DNA of 7,570 bases from an uncultured Oligoflexia bacterium (GCA_950060715.1 CATLVA010000059.1:1-7570); one strand, 5' to 3'; shown: positions 1 through 5,981, counted from the first letter of the stretch. The notes: generated by a model not told the origin, from the sequence alone. Program-made: numbers and translations.

Positions 1-49
1 CTTTATAAAAATCATAGTTTTTTCACAGAATATGAAAATGGATAAATGA
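1..49 (+). CDS. Possible 3' end of an upstream ORF (partial)
   Basis: The frame beginning at base 2 is open from the window edge to a TGA at 47-49 and would encode a 15-residue tail ending NMKMDK. Its stop overlaps the ATG at 46-48 in an ATGA arrangement, typical of translationally coupled operon genes. That overlap is the only reason to call it; 15 codons cannot be identified by similarity. If real, it makes the next two genes at least the second and third of an operon. DUF4340 genes often follow ABC-transporter or GldG-like genes, so such a gene is a reasonable guess for what lies upstream, but nothing here proves it. Confidence 0.35.
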   Translation, partial: FIKIIVFSQNMKMDK

Positions 50-1170
50 AGAAAAATATAATAGTAATTTTAGTGCTTTTCACATTGGGATTTTCTCTGT
101 CTGAAAAGCGTATGGTAGAAATTACCTTTAATGAGCTCACCGAGCTGCAGCAGCTGGTGGAAATGGGCATTGATTTAGACCACCATCGAACTTTATCAGA
201 GGTTCATGCCTTTGTCACTGATGAAGAATTTGAACAAATTCAGCAACTTAATTTTGAAATAAAAAAAATCTCCATCTCCATGTGGTCGCTTCGAGATGAA
301 ATCGAGACTGCGATTGCAAAGAGAATTGAAAAAGACCCTGAAGCAGAGCCCGATGTTCAAGACATCAATATCTACTACACTACGATACTGAATGCTGATA
401 TTGGAAATAGCTCAGAAGATGAAGATGATGACGCAGATGAAAGACAAGACGATAATTTAGATAGCTCTGGAAATCCAATGGACGAAGACGCTGCCGCGAT
501 GATGGCCGCGCTTGCTGGTGGTGATGATGATGAAGCTGAGGACTCCGCAGAGGACGATTCCGAGCAAACAGATGATACTGTAGAAGCTTCAGAGGAAGAT
601 GATGAAGCCGCTAGACTTGCTGCTGAGATGTTAGGAGACCAAGGTGGTGCTCCAGATGAAAGTGAAGATGAAGACGACGAAGCTGCAATGCTAGCAGCTC
701 AAATGCTCGCTGATCAAGGAATGGGTGAAGATACTCCAAAAGAGGATGAGCCTAAAAAACCACTTACTTTCAATGAAGTTGCAAAAACTTTTGAAAGACC
801 GACTCCCAAACAAAAAACTGATGCATTCTTAATGTTGTCGGATATAACGATGGATAGTTGTCTTCTTTTTACTAAAGGAGCATTTATCCAAGGTCAGAAT
901 GTTGTCGTGAGATTCAATATTCCAAATTCTTTTATGCTTCTTGGGACCGTAATCCGCTGTATGGATATTTCGAGAAATTCAAAAATTATAAGTTCAGGTA
1001 AACCCTCTCACCGCCTCTACGTTAGATTTGAGCTTAAGTTTCCTGGCGAGCGTGACTCTCTAAGAAATTTCCTAAAATCAATTGAGCCGACCATACCTGC
1101 ACCTCCAAAGAAAATGAAACGTCCTGAAACTGATGATGAGGACGATGATTTTGATGATTTAGGTTTTTAA
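46..1170 (+). CDS. Signal-bearing protein with M14-propeptide-like segment, acidic repeat linker and PilZ-like C-terminal domain
   Basis: This 374-aa protein has four parts. Residues 1-19 form a lysine-led hydrophobic segment, a signal peptide or anchor, with a possible cleavage after SLS. Residues 22-75 (VEITFNELTELQQL, GIDLDHH, VTDEEFEQIQQL) read like the propeptide of M14 zinc carboxypeptidases. Residues 120-240 are very acidic and carry three imperfect repeats. Residues 241-347 look like a PilZ-type barrel (DITMDSCLL, GTVIRC, YVRFELKFPGERDSL), followed by an acidic tail. The arginine-rich c-di-GMP motif RxxxR is not evident, so binding is doubtful. No peptidase catalytic domain follows the propeptide-like part. 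The ATG overlaps an upstream TGA and has only a weak GGA. An internal ATG at 280 (MWSLRDEIETAI) would give a purely cytoplasmic protein. DUF4340 follows after one base. Function unknown; the domain calls are pattern-based. Confidence 0.75.
   Translation: MKKNIIVILVLFTLGFSLSEKRMVEITFNELTELQQLVEMGIDLDHHRTLSEVHAFVTDEEFEQIQQLNFEIKKISISMWSLRDEIETAIAKRIEKDPEAEPDVQDINIYYTTILNADIGNSSEDEDDDADERQDDNLDSSGNPMDEDAAAMMAALAGGDDDEAEDSAEDDSEQTDDTVEASEEDDEAARLAAEMLGDQGGAPDESEDEDDEAAMLAAQMLADQGMGEDTPKEDEPKKPLTFNEVAKTFERPTPKQKTDAFLMLSDITMDSCLLFTKGAFIQGQNVVVRFNIPNSFMLLGTVIRCMDISRNSKIISSGKPSHRLYVRFELKFPGERDSLRNFLKSIEPTIPAPPKKMKRPETDDEDDDFDDLGF
481..720 (+). repeat. Three imperfect peptide repeats in the acidic linker
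   Basis: Within the PilZ-like protein, residues 146-160 (DEDAAAMMAALAGGD), 186-200 (DEAARLAAEMLGDQG) and 211-225 (DEAAMLAAQMLADQG) are related. Each pairs an acidic lead-in with a short Ala/Leu/Met-rich stretch that could form an amphipathic helix, ending in a glycine turn. The second and third copies match at 12 of 15 residues, while their codons differ at many third positions, so the peptide rather than the DNA appears conserved. The spacers consist almost entirely of Asp, Glu and Ser. They could be short docking motifs on a flexible tether; this is inference. Confidence 0.7.
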
Positions 1171-1171
1171 A

Positions 1172-2173
1172 ATGATCGGTGGATATAGCTTTAGAATTAG
1201 AAATTTAACTTCGACGTTTTTTATTCTTACTTTCTTTGTTTTACTCATCTTCTATGGTGCTTATATAGAATTCTTTCAAGATGCAAGAGACCAAATCTCT
1301 GCCACAAAACTGCTTGAAAATCCAGTTAGCGAGAGAATTTTAAAAAATACCATCTCACTTCGCTTTAAAAATAGAATTGGTGAATTTAGAATTGCCAAGG
1401 AAAATCAAGAGTGGCTACTACAAGAGCCAAGAGTCATTCCCGCTAAAACGAGTACGGTAGATAGAATCCTTGCCGCCCTAAAAGATATTAAAATTCATAC
1501 TGTACATGAATATGAACCCATAAACTTCCAAAGTTTCTCCCTTGATAATCCTATCATCGAGATTGAACTGTTCACCAAGTTAAATGAAAAATATGATATT
1601 AAAATCGGTTTGATGAACCCCATCAACAACACTTCCTATATGACCGTCTCTGGTCATAATAGAATTTTTCAAACAAACCTTTTTAAAGGACGCTTGGAGA
1701 AACTTGAACTATCCGATTTTATTGATTCGCAAATTTTCTCACCGGAACTCTCTAGCATTAAAGAGTTCAAGCTCTACCACGGAACTTCTTCAACTCCTTA
1801 TAACGACTTTGAAAAAGAGGGAGAAAACTGGAAAACGAAGAAATACAAAGTTATCAGCAATGAAAACCTAGAAGCAAAGCTTGAAAAAATCTTTACCATC
1901 AAAACTCATATGATCATCGATAAAGTTGATGATGAAGTAAAAACCCTACTGGATAATTATATTAAAAGCCCTCTCTATAAAATTGAGATAGCTCTTAAAA
2001 ATGGCGATAAGATCAAATATCAAATAAGTAATCTAATTAAGGCCGTACCCGAACTAAAGCTTGAGAAAAGACAGTATTTCATCATGTCAGCAAGCGACAG
2101 GAAGTATCCTTATATCATTAATAAAAACTACCTTGAGGAATTTGCGATTCGCTACAGTGACTTAAAACCATAA
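1172..2173 (+). CDS. DUF4340 domain protein, membrane-anchored
   Basis: This 333-aa protein starts with one membrane segment at about residues 13-31 (FFILTFFVLLIFYGAYIEFF), preceded by basic residues, so the remainder should lie outside the inner membrane. The body matches the DUF4340 pattern: a strand-rich opening (ISLRFKNRIGEFRIAKENQ), then W-x-L-x-x-P (EWLLQEPRVIPAKTSTVDRILAAL) and a repeating module further on. DUF4340 proteins are commonly encoded beside GldG-like and ABC-transporter genes linked to gliding or export; their biochemical role is unknown to me. The ATG lies one base after the upstream stop, and an AGG inside that gene's end (1161-1163) could serve as ribosome site, so the two genes are very likely co-transcribed. 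The gene is followed by hairpins and a T tract. Assignment rests on pattern recognition of a divergent family. Confidence 0.8.
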   Translation: MIGGYSFRIRNLTSTFFILTFFVLLIFYGAYIEFFQDARDQISATKLLENPVSERILKNTISLRFKNRIGEFRIAKENQEWLLQEPRVIPAKTSTVDRILAALKDIKIHTVHEYEPINFQSFSLDNPIIEIELFTKLNEKYDIKIGLMNPINNTSYMTVSGHNRIFQTNLFKGRLEKLELSDFIDSQIFSPELSSIKEFKLYHGTSSTPYNDFEKEGENWKTKKYKVISNENLEAKLEKIFTIKTHMIIDKVDDEVKTLLDNYIKSPLYKIEIALKNGDKIKYQISNLIKAVPELKLEKRQYFIMSASDRKYPYIINKNYLEEFAIRYSDLKP

Positions 2174-2210
2174 CCAAATAGAATTAACCAAGATAGAACC
2201 AAAACCTACA

Positions 2211-2234
2211 AAAGCCCACTTTCCAGTGGGCTTT
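2211..2234. terminator. Hairpin terminator between convergent genes
   Basis: AAAGCCCACT, a TTCC loop and AGTGGGCTTT form a perfect 10-bp stem. It lies 37 bases after the DUF4340 stop and, on the other strand, beyond the rpmG stop. The outer A-T pairs supply a short T run on either strand (CTTTATATT on plus, CTTTTGTAGGTTTT on minus), so it may work in both directions. The T tracts are weak, but the GC-rich core and its place between convergent genes support the call. Confidence 0.75.
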
Positions 2235-2239
2235 ATATT

Positions 2240-2267
2240 GGCTGATAGTTCCAGCCGCTTTTTTTTT
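2240..2267 (+). terminator. Second rho-independent terminator with T9 tract
   Basis: GGCTG (2240-2244), a 7-base loop and CAGCC (2252-2256) form a short stem. GC and nine consecutive T (2259-2267) follow on the plus strand. This is the classic intrinsic-terminator layout and would back up the first hairpin in stopping transcription from the DUF4340 operon before it enters rpmG antisense. The stem is only 5 bp, so strength is uncertain. Confidence 0.55.
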
Positions 2268-2303
2268 GATTTAACTAAGATAGAACCAGAAGGCTGGAAC
2301 TAT
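2245..2303 (-). repeat. 12-bp inverted repeat at the 3' end of rpmG
   Basis: ATAGTTCCAGCC (2245-2256) and GGCTGGAACTAT (2292-2303) are perfect inverted copies separated by 35 bases. In the rpmG transcript the first arm runs through the TAG stop codon (2300-2302), so the message would end in a long-looped 12-bp hairpin. No U tract follows it directly on the minus strand, so it may protect the 3' end rather than terminate. It shares the CAGCC arm with the plus-strand hairpin, so the two structures are alternatives, one per strand. Confidence 0.6.
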
Positions 2304-2476
2304 TTAATTTCTTTGTGAACAGTGTGACGTCTAAGAAATGGATTATACTTCTTAGTTTCAAGACGCTCTGGGTGAGTCTTCTTGTTTTTAGTCGTCGTGT
2401 AACGCGAAGGAGACTTTCCTTCCTTCCTTGCTTCTGTACACTCAAGTGTTATTTGTACTCTTGGCCCTTTTGCCAT
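2300..2476 (-). CDS. rpmG: Large-subunit ribosomal protein L33 (bL33), Cys-poor form
   Basis: The 58-aa product matches bL33 along its whole length: start [12 protein letters not shown], then [20 protein letters not shown], and end [10 protein letters not shown]. It is a structural protein of the 50S subunit near the exit site. Zinc-binding L33 has CxxC twice; here the first pair is CTEA (Cys13, Ala16) and the second is NPFL (45-48), so zinc cannot be held. This is the zinc-independent type, with the C-terminal pattern HTVHKEIK shared by many bacterial and plastid forms. GGAGG at 2482-2486 lies 5 bases before the ATG. A TTGACA-type promoter lies upstream, and the gene stands alone rather than beside rpmB or secE-nusG. 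A plus-strand open frame at 2315-2530 is only its shadow. Confidence 0.95.
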   Translation of the reverse strand: MAKGPRVQITLECTEARKEGKSPSRYTTTKNKKTHPERLETKKYNPFLRRHTVHKEIK

Positions 2477-2499
2477 GCTATCCTCCAGATTTACATAAT

Positions 2500-2528
2500 T
2501 TGGATTGGTAAGTTACACTTTATATGCT
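2500..2528 (+). promoter_or_regulatory. Possible promoter of the 94-aa gene
   Basis: TTGGAT (2500-2505), a 17-base spacer and TATGCT (2523-2528) face the gene at 2558. Each hexamer matches consensus only partly, and the element lies over the rpmG promoter in a divergent arrangement, so the two could compete for polymerase. A promoter must lie somewhere in this 81-base gap; this exact one is a weak call. Confidence 0.25.
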
Positions 2529-2539
2529 AGATTTGTCAA
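2510..2539 (-). promoter_or_regulatory. Probable rpmG promoter
   Basis: On the minus strand a perfect -35 TTGACA (2534-2539) is followed after 18 bases by TAACTT (2510-2515). The -10 is a weak match (3 of 6), but the consensus -35 suits a ribosomal protein gene. Transcription would begin near 2503 and leave a leader of about 27 bases containing the GGAGG site. Confidence 0.5.
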
Positions 2540-2557
2540 TTAACATAAAGGACAAAA

Positions 2558-2842
2558 ATGGACAATTTTTTTAATCCCGACAACTGGAACCACTGTCAAT
2601 ATAGAAACCAAGATCAATTTGCAATAATTAGCCTAATGGCCGAACCAGGAATCCTAGATGATAATTTTTCGTACTGCGTCACAGTACTAGACGATGAGAA
2701 TAATGAAATTTTTCAAAGTGTTCACGAAAATGTCATGGAAGCCTGCAAAGAAATAAATACTAGATATCAAGATATTTGGAACTTCCAAGACTTAAGAACA
2801 AAATCCGATGGAAGCGGTTGCTCAACTTGCGTCGCTCACTAA
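2558..2842 (+). CDS. Hypothetical 94-aa protein with C-terminal CxxC
   Basis: I do not recognise this family. The protein is acidic and soluble, without signal peptide or membrane segment. The middle (residues 20-70) alternates hydrophobic and charged residues (FAIISLMAEPGI, SYCVTVLDDENNEIFQS, EACKEINTRYQDIW), consistent with a few strands and a helix. It ends in GSGCSTCVAH, where a flexible Gly/Ser stretch precedes Cys-Ser-Thr-Cys, possibly a metal or redox site; other cysteines lie at residues 13, 40 and 63. AAAGGA (2547-2552) sits 5 bases before the ATG, a good ribosome site, so the start is well supported. It is divergent from rpmG, and its stop overlaps the stop of the convergent lipoate ligase gene by 4 bp. 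Real gene, function unknown. Confidence 0.75.
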   Translation: MDNFFNPDNWNHCQYRNQDQFAIISLMAEPGILDDNFSYCVTVLDDENNEIFQSVHENVMEACKEINTRYQDIWNFQDLRTKSDGSGCSTCVAH

Positions 2843-3786
2843 AAATAATAATCAGCCAGGCTATCTTCCAACTCAAATAAATAGGCATCCGGAAAAATCT
2901 TATACGCATGCTCCATAACGATTTCAAGCAGCTCCATTCGGACTGCTTTATTCAGTAAGTGCTCACTCAAATAATCGGCTAATTTAGGAGCCGCTTTTTT
3001 AAACTCCAACTCAGTCAATATTGCTTTTTTTACCGTAATTTTAAAGTCCGTTGTATCAGCAAAAAATTCTGGTGTTTCACCGTAGATCCATTCCCAATTC
3101 TGTAAAGCAGATAAGTATTCATCATTATAAAATTCATTTTTACCCAGAACAACCTTCTGGCCATAGAAGTTTTCAAAACTCTCCATTAAGTGGGCTCCGA
3201 GTTTTTGAAAATGGATCTTATCGTTAAGCTCACACAGATTTACCACGGTCGAACGATTGGAATGAATACCTTTGCCTTCTAATTTCTTAAGTGGAGAATC
3301 TAACAGATAATTTAAATGCTCTAGGTTGGAATTCATCAGTAAAGTTCCATGATGAAAAGACCTATCTTTTTTCTGCTTGAAGGCAGAACCAGAAAACTTT
3401 CGACCATCTTCCAAGATCAAATCAGATCGATTTGAAGCCTTTGCCGATATCCCTAAGCTCTCTAGTGCCTTAAGAATAATAGCATTGTTATCATCCTTGC
3501 CATGATCTCTAGAGCCGTGGATAAAACTAAAGCACATATTACCCAAGTCATGATAAACACAACCGCCACCGCTTTGGCGACGAACTAACTGCACTTGACC
3601 AAGCTCTTTGAGGTTAACTTCTCGCCAAGGATTTTGAAAGCGACCAAGCACAATGCAAGGATCATTCTGATACACTAAAAGTATCTTTTCATCCGCTTCA
3701 ATTGATTTCAAAAGCTGATCTTCGAACGCGAGATTCATATAAGGGTTTCGCCAGGGAGAAATATAGAGCTTGAGTTTAAAGTCCAC
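2839..3786 (-). CDS. lplA: Lipoate-protein ligase A
   Basis: The product attaches lipoic acid to lysines of E2 subunits and the glycine-cleavage H protein, using ATP through lipoyl-AMP, in the cytoplasm. Counting from the GTG start (315 aa), it shows the BPL/LPL fold signatures: NPYMNLAFED at the N-terminus, RRQSGGGCVYHDLGN around residues 69-83, the lysine motif GRKFSGSAFKQKKDR at 128-142, and FHHGTLL at 144-150. The C-terminal accessory domain, beginning near WEWIYG, is present, so the enzyme is of the single-polypeptide E. coli type (338 aa) and can make and transfer the adenylate. An in-frame TTG at 3825 would add 13 hydrophobic residues. I prefer the GTG at 3786 because its N-terminus aligns in length with E. 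coli LplA; neither start has a strong ribosome site. No lipoate-dependent enzyme gene is nearby. Confidence 0.93.
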   Translation of the reverse strand: MDFKLKLYISPWRNPYMNLAFEDQLLKSIEADEKILLVYQNDPCIVLGRFQNPWREVNLKELGQVQLVRRQSGGGCVYHDLGNMCFSFIHGSRDHGKDDNNAIILKALESLGISAKASNRSDLILEDGRKFSGSAFKQKKDRSFHHGTLLMNSNLEHLNYLLDSPLKKLEGKGIHSNRSTVVNLCELNDKIHFQKLGAHLMESFENFYGQKVVLGKNEFYNDEYLSALQNWEWIYGETPEFFADTTDFKITVKKAILTELEFKKAAPKLADYLSEHLLNKAVRMELLEIVMEHAYKIFPDAYLFELEDSLADYYF

Positions 3787-3828
3787 AAATAACAGTAACT
3801 TATAAAAACAAACCGAGCAAATCAATTA

Positions 3829-3856
3829 TTGCCTGATATTTTTACTAAAGTATTGT
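3829..3856 (+). promoter_or_regulatory. Possible lipoprotein gene promoter
   Basis: TTGCCT (3829-3834), a 16-base spacer and TATTGT (3851-3856) precede the ATG at 3895 and would leave a leader of about 30 bases. Both hexamers match consensus at 4 of 6 positions. This element explains the region between the two divergent genes better than an upstream coding extension, but AT-rich DNA yields such matches by chance. Confidence 0.3.
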
Positions 3857-3894
3857 TCCAGAATTCCGATAGGGAAGATGGCAGCGGGAGTCAC

Positions 3895-4515
3895 ATGAAA
3901 ACAAATAGAATCATCTCTTTTACATTGGTTAACGGCTTTATTCTTTTAAGTTTTGCCTCTATTTTGGCAAGCTGCCAGAAAAAACTCTATCCTAAAACGG
4001 GGCATTTTGCAGAGCTTTCTACTCAGTCTCGTTCAATCGCTTCCGTGGAAGATTCAACATTTAAAAACTTTCAAGATCCGACTCAAATTTTTATCTATTG
4101 TCACCTCAATGCAAAAGATGAGAACTCTTGTTATGGAAAAGAGCTCAAAGCTTCACTCGCTAAATTTGAGGAAAAATTTGGAAAACTTGGACAACAAGAA
4201 CTCACTGATCTACTTGATCTTTACCGCTTAGAAAATGTGAAAAAAGATGCTGACATCAAGACGCAATCTCTACTAAATCATCTTGAGCCAAATATTAACA
4301 AAAATGTTAACGCCCAATTTAGATTTTGTAAGCAAAATGCTAAGCACTTCTTTAAAAAATGTATGTCACAAGGAATTGAAAAAGACACTTTCAAAGTGCT
4401 CAATAACTTTCACAAAAAGAACCAACTCAACGGTCAGGAATATCTTTATATGAAAGATATTATTAAGGCCCAAATGGATAAAAAAGTTTCAGATCAAGGC
4501 ACGCTTATTTTATAA
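3895..4515 (+). CDS. Small putative lipoprotein with four conserved-looking cysteines
   Basis: The 206-aa product opens with a type II signal peptide: basic start MKTNR, hydrophobic core (SFTLVNGFILLSFASI) and lipobox LASC with Cys27 as the lipidation site. Mature protein would be about 180 residues, tethered to a membrane facing the periplasm or outside; Gln at +2 does not signal inner-membrane retention by the E. coli rule. The rest is lysine-rich and probably mostly helical. Four cysteines form two spaced pairs, Cys69/Cys79 and Cys145/Cys156, likely disulfides. I recognise no family. The frame is open back to a TTG at 3829, but the ATG at 3895 is preferred: GGGAG (3886-3890) lies 4 bases before it and the signal peptide begins there. 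The stop overlaps the convergent 469-aa gene by 11 bp. Confidence 0.8.
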   Translation: MKTNRIISFTLVNGFILLSFASILASCQKKLYPKTGHFAELSTQSRSIASVEDSTFKNFQDPTQIFIYCHLNAKDENSCYGKELKASLAKFEEKFGKLGQQELTDLLDLYRLENVKKDADIKTQSLLNHLEPNINKNVNAQFRFCKQNAKHFFKKCMSQGIEKDTFKVLNNFHKKNQLNGQEYLYMKDIIKAQMDKKVSDQGTLIL

Positions 4516-5914
4516 TATGTGTACACGGATGCCCAAAAAGGCATTTATCATTAATCGTCTTAGCTATTTCTTTTGGAACCAACTCTTCCCAGCCTTCTTC
4601 ATTTGAACGGATCATTTTTAAAACTTTTCTTGAATAGATATGAAGTAGCTTATCATTATAACCTTTCAAGTCTTTCACCCTGTCAGTAAGAGTCAAATGC
4701 TCTAAAAGCGACTTATGTCTCTCCTCTACTTCAACTGTAGATAAATCAATTAATTGATCGTCTTCACTCTCCTCTCTATAAGGATACAAATATACCTTGG
4801 TACAAGGTCTAAAAAGACGCCCTAGAGCTTCAAGAATCCCCCCATTAAGCTGGTTGTAATCCTCATTGAAGATTTGCATAAAATTATAAACCCCCATGAC
4901 GAGGGCCACGTTTTTAGGCTTAAAATTGGCCAGATAATTCGATAAACGGAAGAATTGTGGCAGATTCGTTATTAGAACTTCTTGTCCGATGGAGTTTAAC
5001 AAATCAACTCGTGCCAGAAAATCTTCTCTAGTGAGTTCTCCATCTTCCTTGAGGTGATTGATTGTTATCTCAGCTAGAGAAACGACACTGTCTTCTTTGA
5101 TATCTGTAGAAAAGTTTTTGATCCCAGTTTTTAGAATATCCATATTGACCATTGTTGGTGGTCTATAACTTCCACGAGTTAAGATAATATTCTTTTTATA
5201 TAATTCGTCTTTCGCCAGACAAACATCTCCATTAGCATTGAACATTACCGCATCAGTAAATGAGCGAACGATCAACTGTAGGTTTAAAAGTCGATTATCC
5301 ATATTAGAAAATGCAGGCCCATCGACTTTAATCATATCGATTTCAATTCTATCTCGAGAGAGGTGTTCCATCACACTATCAAGAAAATCAGCTAAATCTT
5401 CATTCTCATAATAACAAGCGTAGACAAGATTTACCCCCAACATTCCAATTGCTTTTTGTTGGGCCAAACTAGTATCATCATGCATTCTGATATGCAGGAC
5501 CACCTGCGAAGCTTCTTCTTGTGGATTTCTTTGAAAACGAACTCCCATCCACCCATTAGCATCATTTGTTCCATGATAGTTACGAGCTGCCACTGTATTG
5601 GCATAAGCAAAAAAGCTTCTTTCAGGAAATTTAGACCTCAATCTTTCTTGTAAAAGATCGTATTCATAGTTAAGCATCTTCTCGACCCTACTTTGACATA
5701 CGTATCTTCCAGATTTTTCTTTTCCATATATCTCATCGGAAAAAGTCATATCATAAGCAGACATAGACTTTGCCACTGTTCCACTAGCGGCGCCTGCTTT
5801 AAAGAAAATCCCGGCCACGTCCTGGCCTGCTCCGATCTCAGCAAATGTCCCATAAATTGAGTCATCAAGATTAAGTTTTAGCGCTTTCTGAGGAGCATTT
5901 TTGCCTTTTTCCAT
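4505..5914 (-). CDS. Conserved protein of unknown function (469 aa)
   Basis: I recognise this as one of a family found across several distant bacterial phyla, marked by a strict N-terminal block: LNLDDSIYGTFAEIGAGQ (residues 14-31), AGAASGTVAKSMSAYDM (40-56) and SDEIYG (59-64). Relatives sometimes carry borrowed names in databases, such as nicotinate-nucleotide adenylyltransferase or TonB-dependent receptor. I see no nucleotidyltransferase HxGH motif near the N-terminus and no signal peptide or barrel, so I do not accept those names. It appears soluble and cytoplasmic. Other distinctive blocks are NYHGTNDANGWMGVRFQ (112-128) and RGSYRPPTMVN (247-257). EIGAGQ resembles a methyltransferase glycine loop, but the remaining motifs are not apparent. 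A good promoter lies upstream, with AGGT about 10 bases before the ATG. No neighbour suggests a pathway. Confidence 0.85.
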   Translation of the reverse strand: MEKGKNAPQKALKLNLDDSIYGTFAEIGAGQDVAGIFFKAGAASGTVAKSMSAYDMTFSDEIYGKEKSGRYVCQSRVEKMLNYEYDLLQERLRSKFPERSFFAYANTVAARNYHGTNDANGWMGVRFQRNPQEEASQVVLHIRMHDDTSLAQQKAIGMLGVNLVYACYYENEDLADFLDSVMEHLSRDRIEIDMIKVDGPAFSNMDNRLLNLQLIVRSFTDAVMFNANGDVCLAKDELYKKNIILTRGSYRPPTMVNMDILKTGIKNFSTDIKEDSVVSLAEITINHLKEDGELTREDFLARVDLLNSIGQEVLITNLPQFFRLSNYLANFKPKNVALVMGVYNFMQIFNEDYNQLNGGILEALGRLFRPCTKVYLYPYREESEDDQLIDLSTVEVEERHKSLLEHLTLTDRVKDLKGYNDKLLHIYSRKVLKMIRSNEEGWEELVPKEIAKTINDKCLFGHPCTHIIK

Positions 5915-5952
5915 GATTTTTTTACCTATTTAAGTGGTTGAAATATGGTCTT

Positions 5953-5981
5953 ATTATAAGCAAATACCTATATCTAGTAAA
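5953..5981 (-). promoter_or_regulatory. Promoter of the 469-aa gene
   Basis: On the minus strand TTTACT (5976-5981) is followed after exactly 17 bases by a consensus TATAAT (5953-5958). Initiation would be near 5946, giving a leader of about 30 bases before the ATG at 5914. Spacing and a perfect -10 make this one of the better promoter calls in the window. It is back-to-back with the promoter at 6009-6017. Confidence 0.65.

Larger units (their letters stand above)
2184..2288. repeat. 18-bp direct repeat flanking the terminator region
   Basis: The sequence TTAACYAAGATAGAACCA occurs at 2184-2201 and again at 2271-2288, with a single C/T difference. The copies are 87 bp apart and bracket both hairpins and the T9 tract between the DUF4340 gene and rpmG. 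Similarity stops abruptly on both sides of each copy. They may be relics of a local duplication or copies of a dispersed intergenic repeat; the window alone cannot decide. Confidence 0.7.

Noticed and set aside
261..268. A8 run as a frameshift site joining a carboxypeptidase frame to the PilZ-like frame
   Set aside because: Reading either alternative frame after the run gives stops or non-peptidase sequence, so no broken M14 gene is hidden there.
2315..2530. 71-aa plus-strand open frame over the rpmG region
   Set aside because: It lies antisense to a clear L33 gene with its own ribosome site; the frame has no ribosome site and no family pattern.
3829..3894. N-terminal extension of the lipoprotein from TTG at 3829
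   Set aside because: It would place 22 polar residues before a typical lipoprotein signal peptide, whereas the ATG at 3895 has GGGAG at the right distance.
3953..4231. 92-aa open frame inside the lipoprotein gene
   Set aside because: It is an out-of-frame shadow of the lipoprotein on the same strand, with no independent start signal.
5456..5653. 65-aa plus-strand open frame within the 469-aa gene
   Set aside because: Antisense shadow without ribosome site or recognisable product.
4505..5914. Annotation as nicotinate-nucleotide adenylyltransferase or TonB-dependent receptor
   Set aside because: No HxGH nucleotidyltransferase motif, signal peptide, plug or barrel pattern is visible.
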